DNA of 42,500 nt from Methanobacterium sp. (GTDB lineage: Archaea; Methanobacteriota; Methanobacteria; Methanobacteriales; Methanobacteriaceae): assembly GCF_016217785.1 (NCBI RefSeq), contig NZ_JACRGA010000018.1:1-42500 (forward strand), read 5' to 3'. The notes under the pieces were generated by a model. That model made no database searches. It worked only from the letters and a program-made list of their open reading frames with translations, and was not told the DNA's origin. Shown piece after piece: positions 1-8,644 of this stretch. Both the position numbers and the translations under genes were made by a program. The first letter of the stretch is position 1. Each line of letters opens with the position of its first letter.

Positions 1-129
<129 letters not shown>

Positions 130-167
130 TTATGTTTATCTGTATAATTTATTTAGTCATAGTGTGG

Positions 168-183
168 GTCAATTTTTTTTGAC
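168..183 (+). terminator. T-run terminator of the rRNA operon
   Basis: A run of eight T residues (173-180) sits about 45 bases after the 5S gene and is flanked by GTCAA and TTGAC-type ends that could pair weakly. Archaeal RNA polymerase terminates mainly at T-rich tracts, so this is the first likely stop for the rRNA operon. Confidence 0.55.
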
Positions 184-261
184 TTGTTATATTATATTCT
201 CCATTTTTTGTTTAGGGTAATACCTATGGGAGAGTACTCTATGTCATGTTTACCCCATTCT

Positions 262-519
262 ATCCCCTCGTTTTGAGGGGATAACCCCCCCCCTTTTAAT
301 TTGACCCCTCCCTTTTGTGGAGGGATCACCCCCTTCCCCTTCACCATTTGTGTGGAGGGGAACCCCCCCCTCTTATTGTGTGAGGGTTTTTTATTTGGAT
401 TTCGTGTTTACCCCTTTATTTGTCCCTTCTCCATTTTTTTGTGGAGAAGGGATTTACCCCCCCCCCTTTATGTTTAACCCCATTTGTCCCCTCTACTAAT
501 GTGGAGGGGACACCCCCCC
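262..519 (+). repeat. Five tandem hairpins, each followed by a C-run
   Basis: Five stem-loops lie in a row just after the rRNA operon. Their arms are 262-269/275-282 (8 bp), 306-311/319-324 (6 bp), 334-344/352-362 (11 bp with one T-G), 423-433/442-452 (11 bp) and 485-496/501-512 (12 bp with one T-G). Each 3' arm is followed within a few bases by a pure C-run: 285-293 (9), 329-333 (5), 363-370 (8), 457-466 (10) and 513-519 (7). The 3' arms of copies 2-5 share the theme TGTGGAG then a G-rich end. A further short hairpin (368-372/382-386) ends in T6 at 387-392. No plausible protein is encoded here. The function is unknown; transcript ends, RNA processing sites, or a replication or structural element are all open. 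Confidence 0.85.
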
Positions 520-750
520 TCTTATTTGATTTATTCAGTTGGAATTCCGGTTATGAATTAACAAAAATCAAGATATTGTATTTCTTTTAAATCCATTTTA
601 TCTTCATGAATTAATTAATTAAATATTATCATTTCTCAAATTTACAAAAAAAGATATTTCAAAACGATTTGGATGTAATTTCGAAACATTTGATTGTTAA
701 AACAAATGGATATAAATGATTAAGTACATATCAAGACATGTTCAATGTCA
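520..750. other. AT-rich spacer before the candidate RNA
   Basis: No gene is visible in this stretch. It is very AT-rich and holds possible TATA-like sequences, for example TATAAATG at about 711-718 and TTTATA at 755-760, that could drive the structured RNA starting near 761. Confidence 0.5.
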
Positions 751-760
751 TATCTTTATA

Positions 761-915
<155 letters not shown>

Positions 916-1004
916 CATTTTATGTTTATTTTTCTTACAATGCATTTCCCATTATTCTGGATTTTTTTTTAAGAAAATTTATACTACGCACTGATTCATG
1001 TGAA

Positions 1005-1619
1005 CTAGCTTTTTTTAAATTTTTCCAAACTTTCTAAACAATCTTTTCCCCGAGGAAGGATAATCGTCCCCTCATCCACATAACCCAACTCCCTATAACA
1101 ATCATTAAAGTAAAAAAATCCAGTTAAAGCAGCAATTGCAGCGTCCAGTTCATGTTCACTGGCATCAGGGAGAAGATGAAAATAGTTTTCCAACTCATTT
1201 TTTAGATTTTCCCAACCAAGAATCTTCTGAACTGTGCGGGGGTGGGTTTCTTTTAACTGGAATTTCCCTGAAAGAGCCCGGGCCAGACCAACACCCCTCA
1301 TGGTGAGCATCTTCATCCCAGTAAATGTTAAGGGTAGAACAGAACCATAACGACGTATTTCACGTTCTGATTGGCGGAAATGTCCTCCAACTGCACATTC
1401 ACATTCCTTTTCCAGACAACAACGCCCTTTTGGTAAGGATAATGGTGCATCAACAACAATCAAAGAAGGTTGCACTGCACTGATTTTTTCTAAGACTTCT
1501 TCATCACTGTACAGTGTACCAAGATAAATCTCATACCCACTAATTTTATCTGCATTTAAAACGCATATTCCTGTGGGATTATCCACCTTACCTGCTAAAT
1601 CTATGCCCATAATTTTCAT
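1005..1619 (-). CDS. DUF429 family protein, RNase H-like fold (predicted nuclease)
   Basis: A 204-residue protein of the DUF429 family, thought to be a nuclease-like member of the RNase H superfamily; the substrate is unknown. Visible hallmarks are the N-terminal beta strand with acidic residue GIDLAG (5-10), the second strand ending in VDAPLSLP (56-63), a conserved HPR near residues 126-128 and the C-terminal acidic motif HELDAAIAA (156-164). Four cysteines at 67, 68, 73 and 75 could bind metal. The ATG at 1619 follows AAGGA about ten bases upstream. It stands alone, about 310 bases downstream of the trehalose cluster on the same strand, and may have its own promoter. The family call is fairly sure; the biochemical role is not established. 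Confidence 0.8.
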   Translation of the reverse strand: MKIMGIDLAGKVDNPTGICVLNADKISGYEIYLGTLYSDEEVLEKISAVQPSLIVVDAPLSLPKGRCCLEKECECAVGGHFRQSEREIRRYGSVLPLTFTGMKMLTMRGVGLARALSGKFQLKETHPRTVQKILGWENLKNELENYFHLLPDASEHELDAAIAALTGFFYFNDCYRELGYVDEGTIILPRGKDCLESLEKFKKS

Positions 1620-1932
1620 AGTTTTGATTTCCTTAGGTTATCATCTTCAATGACATATTTCCATTAATTGATGGGGGGTATAAGTCATCCGATTTATATC
1701 TAAACTTTTAAATCAATTATTCTTCACTCATCATATCCTGAAAAAATCGGGAAAACAATGATTCAAATAGAAAAATCCTTTCTGTGTCCTGTTGTTGATG
1801 GTGATAATTCAATGGGTGAGAATGATCAGATGTAAAAATATAGGGTTCATTTAGAAATTAGAAAAATTTATTAAAAAATTAGATTTATTACTATTCGTAA
1901 ACCATCTCTATTTATCTTTTCTTAAGCTTTTT
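1620..1932. other. Intergenic region, no gene seen
   Basis: About 310 AT-rich bases between the end of the otsA-like gene and the DUF429 gene, both on the minus strand. It probably holds the terminator of the former and the promoter of the latter. No RNA gene, palindromic operator or ORF stood out. Confidence 0.5.
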
Positions 1933-3477
1933 TTAAAACTCGTCACTGTTTTTTATTTTTTCTATATCCTCAAACTGTTCACTGATCCAGTGATATATAG
2001 TTCTCCTGGCCACGATATCTTTTAAATTATCCAATCGCCCGTGTCTTTCCTTTTCACTCATTTGTATGGCTTGGTGATATGCTTCAGCAGTTTGGCTGAT
2101 ATCATAGGGGTTAACTGCCAGAACGTGTTCTTTAAGTTCTTCAAAACACCCTGCTTTTTCTGATAAAATAACGGATCCTTGACATTCATTGACTATGGAA
2201 GATTCTTTGGGAACTATATTCATGCCATCTGCAATGGGATTAACAATTAAGCAGTCATAGTTTTTAAAAGCAGCCACCACCAGGTTATAATCTGCTTTGA
2301 ATATCCATTCTATGGGTTTCCAATCATCCGTGGCGTATTTAACATTGATATCCTCTATCATTTCTATAACATCGTAGTAGTATGTATGGTATTCCCTAAT
2401 CTGTTGCCGGGTGGGTTTTCCAGTGGTCAGGAATTTAACTTTTCCATGATACTGGGGATATTTGTGCAGGAATAGTTCGTAAGCTTCGAATCCCCGAATA
2501 ATATTTTTACTCAAATCTATCCGGTCAGTACGGTAGAAAAGAAAATAGTCTCCCTTTATTTCTTTTATCAATTTTTCTTTCTCCAGTACTCCTGGTGAAT
2601 GTGCCAGTTCCTTAATTCCTTCATAGTCTACCGAAATGGGATAACTCTTCACATGGGTGGCCTGTCCATTGTGCCAGATTATTCCATTTTCATAATCCAC
2701 TTCATCGGTGTATTCTTCACAGGTTTGCATGAAGTTAGTTACATATCGTGGGAGATGGAAACCAAGTAGGTTGTTTGATAGAAGTCCTTCAATAATTTCT
2801 TTTCGCATGTATTCTGGTATGATACTGAAATATTCTGATTGAGGCCATGGTATGTGGATAAATTGGCTGAGAAATGTGTCTTTCAATTTCTTTCGAATGT
2901 AAGTAGGACATAGATACAAGTGATAGTCCTGTAACATTATAAGTGGTTCTTTTTCATTTTTTTTACTTTCTTTTAACACTTTCTCAGCAAATTTCTGATT
3001 CACATACCTGTAACCCTGTTCCCATGATTGATGGATCTTATCATCGATGGTGGGGGTGTAAGGACTGTTCCACATGTAGTGTTGCACAAACCAGAGAAGT
3101 GGATTGCTTATCACACTGTAATAACATTCATATCTGCGCTGGTCAACCACAACAAAGGGCACCCAAAATTGGGGATCTTCTTCTGGGATTGGTACTTTAT
3201 TATCTGGGAATCGCTTAGCTACTTCCACATCACCCGGAGTCATGGCACTGGCAATCCAGACACCATTTAAGGTTTCCATAATGGGTAGTAATGTGGAAAC
3301 AAGACCTCCGGCTCCTCGTTTCATTTCTACTTTGCTATTTTTTTTATGAAATTCAACAGGACCTCGGTTGGAGACAACTATTAAATTTTTGTCCTTTAAA
3401 AACTCTAAAATATTATTGTTTTGGGTTGGGGAATTCATATCTGGGCACATCCAAAAAAATTCAGGAATTATTTTCAC
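1933..3477 (-). CDS. otsA: Trehalose-6-phosphate synthase (GT20 family)
   Basis: A retaining glycosyltransferase that joins glucose from an NDP-glucose to glucose-6-phosphate, giving trehalose-6-phosphate in the cytoplasm. The 514 residues carry the GT20 landmarks: RGP (38-40), glycine loop GAGGLVS (55-61), QDYH (183-186), HIPWP (208-212), R319 and K324 of the donor phosphate site in a TDRIDLSK context, and DGMN (417-420) with E425. These match the substrate-binding residues known from E. coli OtsA. The open frame begins with GTG at 3477; an ATG at 3435 (residue 15) is an alternative and still leaves the whole catalytic fold, which starts near residue 31. It is the last gene of the cluster, 50 bases after the mutase gene. 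Which nucleotide sugar it uses cannot be read from the sequence. Confidence 0.88.
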   Translation of the reverse strand: MKIIPEFFWMCPDMNSPTQNNNILEFLKDKNLIVVSNRGPVEFHKKNSKVEMKRGAGGLVSTLLPIMETLNGVWIASAMTPGDVEVAKRFPDNKVPIPEEDPQFWVPFVVVDQRRYECYYSVISNPLLWFVQHYMWNSPYTPTIDDKIHQSWEQGYRYVNQKFAEKVLKESKKNEKEPLIMLQDYHLYLCPTYIRKKLKDTFLSQFIHIPWPQSEYFSIIPEYMRKEIIEGLLSNNLLGFHLPRYVTNFMQTCEEYTDEVDYENGIIWHNGQATHVKSYPISVDYEGIKELAHSPGVLEKEKLIKEIKGDYFLFYRTDRIDLSKNIIRGFEAYELFLHKYPQYHGKVKFLTTGKPTRQQIREYHTYYYDVIEMIEDINVKYATDDWKPIEWIFKADYNLVVAAFKNYDCLIVNPIADGMNIVPKESSIVNECQGSVILSEKAGCFEELKEHVLAVNPYDISQTAEAYHQAIQMSEKERHGRLDNLKDIVARRTIYHWISEQFEDIEKIKNSDEF

Positions 3478-3527
3478 CTTAGAACTAATTTCAAGTGAAT
3501 TATAACTGACCTAAACATTTTCAATCA

Positions 3528-4829
3528 CTAAACATTTTCAATCATTTTCTTCACAGATTCAGTTAATTCTTGTAATTTCTGGCCGGTTTTAGATTCGATA
3601 TAAACTCTTACCAACGGTTCGAAGCGGGAAGGCCTAATTAATATAAAAGACTCTTCTAAATCAACCCGAATACCATCTATGGTATTAATATTATTTCCTG
3701 ATTCGAATTTGGTTATGAAAGCTTCTATAACTTCATCTTTTTTCTCATGTTCGCATTCTATGGTGAAACCGGTTCTGTTGTACTCTTTTATTCCACCTGC
3801 CAGGTTAGATAAAGTAGTATCTTCCTTGGCCAGTATTTCCAGCATTTTCACAACTGCAAAAATAGCATCGAAACAGGTCTGAAATTCGGGGAAAACGTAC
3901 ATGTCCGGTTCATCTCCTCCAAAAACTGCATCATTAGCATCTATCTCACTTAAAACACTGTTTACAGAAGTTTTTATGAGATTTCCTCCTTTATCTGACA
4001 CTATTTCATCCAAAGATTGTGATGCAACTATGGATGAAACTATGGTCTGCCCTGGTGCATTATTAAGTGCATATTTAGTAAAAATGCTCAATATGGTCTG
4101 ATCTCGGATAATATTCCCATGTTGGTCAATAAAAACTACTCTATCCCGGTCGTTATCGAGTACAATACCAATATCAGCACCTAATGCAGTTGTAAGCTCA
4201 GATATTAATGATATTCTTTTAGGGCTAGGTTCTGGAAAATCAATATCAGATTTACTATCTTTGCACCTGATAAGAATAGTCTCGCAATCCAGTTCATCTA
4301 ATATTTGGGGGACCAATGGTTTGCTAACGCCTTCTTCACAGTCTAAAACAACTAAAAATGCTTTATTTTTAATTATTTCTGTATTTATCTGTTTAAGAAC
4401 TCCTTTTATATAGTGTTCTTGGTATTCATGAACATATTTTAATTGGCCTATCTGATTCCAGGGCACTTTTTCAGCATGTCTTTGTTCTAAAGGAATTTCA
4501 TGTTCACTTAATATTTTAATATCGATATCTTCGGGTCTCAGATGGGATTTGCTTATTGTAATCATGACATTGGCTTCATAAAGGTCCATCCCATAATGTA
4601 TAACCGGTATGGGGGCAATCCCAAAATCAATAACATTCACGCCAGATGACATCAAACCCGTGGTTAATGATCTTTTGATCATTTGTGAGGGAACATTTAA
4701 GTCTCTGCCAACCACAACACTCTTTCCGAGACCAACGTGATTACCTATTATGGTTCCTAAATGTGATGCAAACTTATTGGTAATCTCAATGTTAACTAAT
4801 CCTCTAATGTTTTGGATGTATTTAGACAT
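3528..4829 (-). CDS. Divergent phosphohexomutase (phosphoglucomutase/phosphomannomutase family)
   Basis: A four-domain alpha-D-phosphohexomutase family protein of 433 residues with an unusual active site. The phosphoserine loop, normally TASHNP, reads TISKSHLRPED (91-101), keeping the serine (S95) and histidine. The metal loop DNDRDR (225-230) keeps the three aspartates. The sugar-binding loop, normally GExSGH, is GGDEPDM (304-310), and the phosphate loop reads RPSRFEP (399-405) in place of RPSGTEP. It may therefore be a weak or altered mutase or a regulatory subunit. It lies 32 bases after the pyrophosphorylase gene; together the two resemble the two halves of fused NTase-beta-helix-mutase proteins known in other microbes. 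The ATG at 4829 follows GAGGGG. The family is certain; activity is doubtful. Confidence 0.82.
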   Translation of the reverse strand: MSKYIQNIRGLVNIEITNKFASHLGTIIGNHVGLGKSVVVGRDLNVPSQMIKRSLTTGLMSSGVNVIDFGIAPIPVIHYGMDLYEANVMITISKSHLRPEDIDIKILSEHEIPLEQRHAEKVPWNQIGQLKYVHEYQEHYIKGVLKQINTEIIKNKAFLVVLDCEEGVSKPLVPQILDELDCETILIRCKDSKSDIDFPEPSPKRISLISELTTALGADIGIVLDNDRDRVVFIDQHGNIIRDQTILSIFTKYALNNAPGQTIVSSIVASQSLDEIVSDKGGNLIKTSVNSVLSEIDANDAVFGGDEPDMYVFPEFQTCFDAIFAVVKMLEILAKEDTTLSNLAGGIKEYNRTGFTIECEHEKKDEVIEAFITKFESGNNINTIDGIRVDLEESFILIRPSRFEPLVRVYIESKTGQKLQELTESVKKMIENV

Positions 4830-4861
4830 TTCAACCCCTCATATTTATTTGAAAGATAAAT

Positions 4862-6016
4862 TTAAGTTACAATGGGATAATCAGAGTCTACAATAGAGTC
4901 GGGCAAAATTACTACGCTGTTGTATATAGATCTTTTAGATCTTACTCTACTAAAAGGGCCTAATTGCACAGAACTTCCGAGTATTGCACCTTTTTCAATA
5001 AAACTTCCCTTTTCAACACAACATCCTGAGTCTACAATACAATCTTTTAAGCATGAGCTGTCTTTTATTGTGCTGTCAGGAAAAATAACAGAACCTTTAA
5101 TTGTTGAATTTTTTTCTAAATACGTATTTTCACCGATAACCGTATTTTTCCCCAGTGTACATCCTCGTTCAATAACCGAACCATCACCTATGGCCACAGG
5201 TCCGATTATCCTGACCTTTTCATCAATTTCAACATCTTTCCCAACCCATATGTCCCCTAATTTTCCAACACCCTCTTTTAGTTTTTTTCCAGGGGGTTCT
5301 GGGGTTATCTTTTTGTTAAGGACATCATAATTTGCTTGCAGATATGTTTTAGGTCTCCCCACATCGTTCCAATAACCATCGAACATAAATCCGTATATCC
5401 CTGCCTTTTCCTCAATTAATTGGGGGAAAATATCTTTGGAAAAGTCCATTTCGCATTTCCTGGTATCTATGTAATCGAATATTTCTGGTTCTAAAATATA
5501 GGTACCAGTGTTGGCTAGGTTACTAAAAACTTCCTGAGAAGAGGGTTTTTCTAAAAATTTTATAATCTGATTTTCATTATCAAGTGTAGCTATCCCAAAA
5601 TGGCTGGGATCCTGGACCTGAGTCAGCACCATGGTGGCCAGTGCATTTTTTTCATTATGAAAATCTAAAAGTTTATTCAAGTCTACATCAACCAGCACAT
5701 CACCACTTAAAACAAAAAAAGTATCATCAATATATTTGCTGGCATGTTTAACCCCGCCTGCAGTTCCCAATGCCTTTTTTTCTACAGAATATGTGATATT
5801 CATATCGGGATAGTCCTTTTGGAGCAAAGCTTTAATCTGGTTTTTTAAGTAACTTAAGGTAACAACTAATTCACTGGAGTCTGATTTTTTTATTTTTTCC
5901 ACTACATATTCTATCATAGGGCGATTGGCAACTGGAATCAAAGGTTTTGGCCGAGATAATGTAAGAGGACGGATTCTACTTCCTTTACCCCCTGCCATTA
6001 ATACGGTTTTTATCAT
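4862..6016 (-). CDS. NDP-sugar pyrophosphorylase with left-handed beta-helix domain
   Basis: A sugar-1-phosphate nucleotidyltransferase that should make an NDP-hexose from NTP and hexose-1-phosphate. The Rossmann-like catalytic domain (about 1-235) shows GGKGSRIRP (9-17), the lysine of RPKP (24), GTAGGV (84-89) and SGD (104-106). Residues from about 255 to the end are hexapeptide repeats (I-G-x-G-S/T pattern), a left-handed beta-helix. The open frame extends upstream to a TTG at 6037, but the ATG at 6016 places MAGGKG where the family expects it and has GAGAG upstream, so it is preferred. It is related to mannose-1-phosphate guanylyltransferases and glucose-1-phosphate nucleotidyltransferases; the real sugar is unknown. 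In this cluster, supplying the donor for trehalose synthase is the simplest role. Confidence 0.85.
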   Translation of the reverse strand: MIKTVLMAGGKGSRIRPLTLSRPKPLIPVANRPMIEYVVEKIKKSDSSELVVTLSYLKNQIKALLQKDYPDMNITYSVEKKALGTAGGVKHASKYIDDTFFVLSGDVLVDVDLNKLLDFHNEKNALATMVLTQVQDPSHFGIATLDNENQIIKFLEKPSSQEVFSNLANTGTYILEPEIFDYIDTRKCEMDFSKDIFPQLIEEKAGIYGFMFDGYWNDVGRPKTYLQANYDVLNKKITPEPPGKKLKEGVGKLGDIWVGKDVEIDEKVRIIGPVAIGDGSVIERGCTLGKNTVIGENTYLEKNSTIKGSVIFPDSTIKDSSCLKDCIVDSGCCVEKGSFIEKGAILGSSVQLGPFSRVRSKRSIYNSVVILPDSIVDSDYPIVT

Positions 6017-6109
6017 GACTATTAATCTCTCATGCAACCTAAATACAATTTTCGATTCAAACTATTATACGTGTCTTAATTTATTTTTTGACTTATCATA
6101 ATGGTTTAA

Positions 6110-6910
6110 TTAGTTTAATAGCCATTGAAAGAATTTAAGAACTTCATCCACATCATTAACAAAAAAAGATGAATGTTTTTTAACATAAGATGGTATTTCA
6201 CTGGAACGTACTAAAATACCCGCACCCTCAATTTTTCCCTCATTTTCAAGTTCTTTTAATTTATTAAAAGCATCAGCATCGGTGATATCATCGCCTAAAT
6301 AAATAATTTTCTTTAAATTATATTGATCCATAATATTGTTTAAGATGGTGCCTTTATCACAATTTACTGGGGGTTTAAGCTCCACTAAACGACGTCCCTC
6401 AGATATCTTTAGGTTTTTACATTCCGGATCATTTTGGAGGGTGTTTAATATTTTCTCCCGAACATTTTCAGGGGAATTGGAAAGACGATAGTGAATGGAA
6501 TAACAGATCCCCTTATCCTCAAACATTAAACCATTTATATGAGATAGGTCCCCTTTTTTGAGTTTTTGCCCGCTTTTTTGGATTTGAGGTAAGTATTTTT
6601 CTACCAGGGGGTCCATGGAAAGGTGGCCATTTTTTAAAAATTCCATCCCATGGTTACCCACATAAAGCAGGCCCTCCACCCCCACCATTGCCCTGGCGTT
6701 TAATACAGATCTACCACTAATCACCGCCACTAACTGGAATTTATCATTTAGTTTAACCAGTGCATTTTGCATGGATTCAGTAACCACTGCTTCATCTGGT
6801 GTGGGGGCTATTTCACTTATGGTTCCGTCAATATCCGTAACTATAGCAGTGGAACTGTCATTTTTGAAACTTTTTAGATAATCCAAATTATCGAAAAGAT
6901 ATTTTGACAA
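6110..6910 (-). CDS. otsB: Trehalose-6-phosphate phosphatase (HAD superfamily)
   Basis: Removes phosphate from trehalose-6-phosphate to give free trehalose, completing the OtsA pathway encoded downstream. The 266 residues show the HAD motifs: DIDGT (26-30, nucleophile and acid/base aspartates), SGR (65-67), the motif III lysine in DKGT (185-188) and GDDITD (206-211). GNHG (85-88) is typical of the cap region in this family. The start is a TTG at 6910, not ATG; a strong GGGGTGA lies six bases upstream and no nearby in-frame ATG fits, so the TTG is believable. It is separated from the upstream GalT-like gene by about 185 bases, which may contain its own promoter, and from the pyrophosphorylase gene by about 90 bases. 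Confidence 0.88.
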   Translation of the reverse strand: MSKYLFDNLDYLKSFKNDSSTAIVTDIDGTISEIAPTPDEAVVTESMQNALVKLNDKFQLVAVISGRSVLNARAMVGVEGLLYVGNHGMEFLKNGHLSMDPLVEKYLPQIQKSGQKLKKGDLSHINGLMFEDKGICYSIHYRLSNSPENVREKILNTLQNDPECKNLKISEGRRLVELKPPVNCDKGTILNNIMDQYNLKKIIYLGDDITDADAFNKLKELENEGKIEGAGILVRSSEIPSYVKKHSSFFVNDVDEVLKFFQWLLN

Positions 6911-7095
6911 TCAAATTCACCCCAACGGTTATGTTGATTAAATATTTTAATAATCAATTATTCTATAATCAATTTATTCCGAATTTCAAATAATATAATA
7001 TTCAGAATCAATCATTTTTTTGGGTTTAATTTATTATTCCTTTAAAAATTTGGAATTCTCCCTGAACGTCCTACTCATTCTATGGTTTATGTATC

Positions 7096-8232
7096 TTAGA
7101 AAACGCTTTTTAACATTGCAATGATTTTGTACGGGTCATCTGCCACCACTGAACTTCCATAGAGTTCCATGCCCCCTATATCTGCAGTTGACTTCATGAG
7201 ACTTCCCCGATCCACTATACGGATTAAATAAGGATATGGGGTTCCATCATCTAGTGGTGGGCATGATATGGATAAATTAAAACTATAAACTCCCATAAGG
7301 TCAATAAAGCACCTTAAGATCCTAAAAATTGTTTTTTTGGCATCAGTGTCCGTTGAGGGATTTTTAGATGAGATTATAACCACTTCTTTTTCTTTAACCG
7401 GAGTTATACTGGCAAAAAAACGAACATCTCCCTGGCTTCCAGAAAGCCCCAGCAAGCGGTGCACTGCATAAAGGTCCTGGAAATAATCATCACCAGTTTC
7501 TATGCCATATTCTTGGCTGGCTTTTTGAAGTATTTCCACCTTGGCGTATGGTTCTTTGCTCATCAGGATCTGGCAGTGCCCGTGTATCTGGGAAGCTCCG
7601 GCCCGTGGTAGACAGTTCCAGATAAAAAATGGAAATCTAAATTGAGGGCTATGCATATTAACCGATTGAAACCAGGTAAAACCAGTTTCCAAGTAATCAG
7701 AAAATTCTTCTAAGCTGAATTTAAGAGGGTTGTGGTTTTTGAATATAACTAAACTGCTCCAAACATCATATTTAGCTAGGTTAGCAGCTGTAATGGAATG
7801 CTTTCCACGTATTCGTCCAAAAACATCCTCTGGGGTGTATTTCTCTGGATGACAGAAATCACATTCTTTTCCTGATTCTTCAATTAACTTGAAGATATGT
7901 TTTTTTTCTTTATCTTTATCCTTTTCACGAATTCCTGGCCTTTCGGCCCTAATAGAATTAAAAAGTGTGCCTTCACCAGTCCATTTATTATTGATTTTAA
8001 TTATCTTCTGCTCTTGAATTCGGTCTAAAACTTCTTCTGCAGAGTCAATAACTTTTCCAGTATCATCACGGTGGCCAAAATAATTAAGAACTTTTGTTTT
8101 GAAAGAATCTGGAATCACTTGCTCTCCCATGCCAAAATCAAATCTGTAAATTTGTTTCAGGAGATTATAGGATGTTTTATCAGTTTCCTGCAGGGATTCA
8201 ATTCTTTTTTCGATATCCAGAATGGAATTCAT
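7096..8232 (-). CDS. GalT-like HIT-superfamily nucleotidylyltransferase
   Basis: A 378-residue protein of the galactose-1-phosphate uridylyltransferase/HIT superfamily. The catalytic signature HGHCQ (217-221) corresponds to the H-x-H-x-Q nucleophile motif. A zinc-type CDFC (124-127) followed by an HP pair matches the CxxC of GalT. The N-terminal 100 residues are not recognisable and are longer than in short HIT proteins. The reaction is probably transfer of a nucleotidyl or phosphate group between a sugar-1-phosphate and a nucleotide; the exact substrate is unknown. The frame runs up to a TTG at 8241, but a TATA-like AAATATAA (plus strand 8260-8267) places transcription start near 8238, so the ATG at 8232 is preferred with almost no leader. 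As first gene of the trehalose cluster it may help make the activated sugar. Confidence 0.72.
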   Translation of the reverse strand: MNSILDIEKRIESLQETDKTSYNLLKQIYRFDFGMGEQVIPDSFKTKVLNYFGHRDDTGKVIDSAEEVLDRIQEQKIIKINNKWTGEGTLFNSIRAERPGIREKDKDKEKKHIFKLIEESGKECDFCHPEKYTPEDVFGRIRGKHSITAANLAKYDVWSSLVIFKNHNPLKFSLEEFSDYLETGFTWFQSVNMHSPQFRFPFFIWNCLPRAGASQIHGHCQILMSKEPYAKVEILQKASQEYGIETGDDYFQDLYAVHRLLGLSGSQGDVRFFASITPVKEKEVVIISSKNPSTDTDAKKTIFRILRCFIDLMGVYSFNLSISCPPLDDGTPYPYLIRIVDRGSLMKSTADIGGMELYGSSVVADDPYKIIAMLKSVF

Positions 8233-8259
8233 TTTTACCAAACATCCAACAAATAAATA

Positions 8260-8267
8260 AAATATAA
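8260..8267 (-). promoter_or_regulatory. Putative TATA box of the trehalose/GalT-like cluster
   Basis: On the minus strand this reads TTATATTT, about 28 bases upstream of the chosen ATG at 8232. It predicts a transcript that is leaderless or has only a few untranslated bases. Confidence 0.45.
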
Positions 8268-8298
8268 GGCTCTGGTTAAATTCAAGAATACCTCCAAT

Positions 8299-8386
8299 CT
8301 TAAGAATACTATTAAAAGTTTAGTATTACCCAATTCTTAATACTATTAAGTTTAGTATTGCTCATCTTAAGGATACTAATCTTAAG
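8299..8386. promoter_or_regulatory. Tandem inverted repeats, possible operator array
   Basis: Two similar palindromes lie in the divergent region between the GalT-like gene (minus) and the Cache gene (plus): AATACT (8305-8310) with AGTATT (8322-8327), and AATACT (8339-8344) with AGTATT (8354-8359). The two units share most of their sequence, about 33 bases apart. A third element pairs CTTAAG (8366-8371) with CTTAAG (8381-8386), and CTTAAG also occurs at 8299-8304. They lie about 35-125 bases upstream of the minus-strand TATA box, where an activator or repressor could bind. No regulator gene is adjacent. Confidence 0.5.
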
Positions 8387-8644
8387 ATTATAATAGATCT
8401 TTATTACTTATGGTTAATTTAATTACCGGATGGTGGTGGAATACCTTATTTTTAACGGATTATGGGGGTTTTAAGGGATTTTATTGTTTCGATCATAATT
8501 TTATTGAATTAGTATTCACTGAATTGGTATTTGATTAAATCTTTGAATATAATAGGTATATTAGATTCTTAATTACAAAAATAATAATTGAATATAACTG
8601 AAATAAGATTCTCAAGTATTGGGCTTAGAGGTGGGTTAAGTCAG

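Noticed and set aside
317..499. A 60-codon plus-strand frame over the C-run hairpins
   Set aside because: It is a by-product of the low-complexity C-rich repeats (Pro/Phe/Ser-rich, no binding site, no resemblance to proteins) and is better explained by the hairpin block.
262..519. CRISPR array
   Set aside because: The units are hairpins of varied sequence with irregular spacing (44, 28, 89 and 62 bases), without identical repeats, unique spacers or cas genes.
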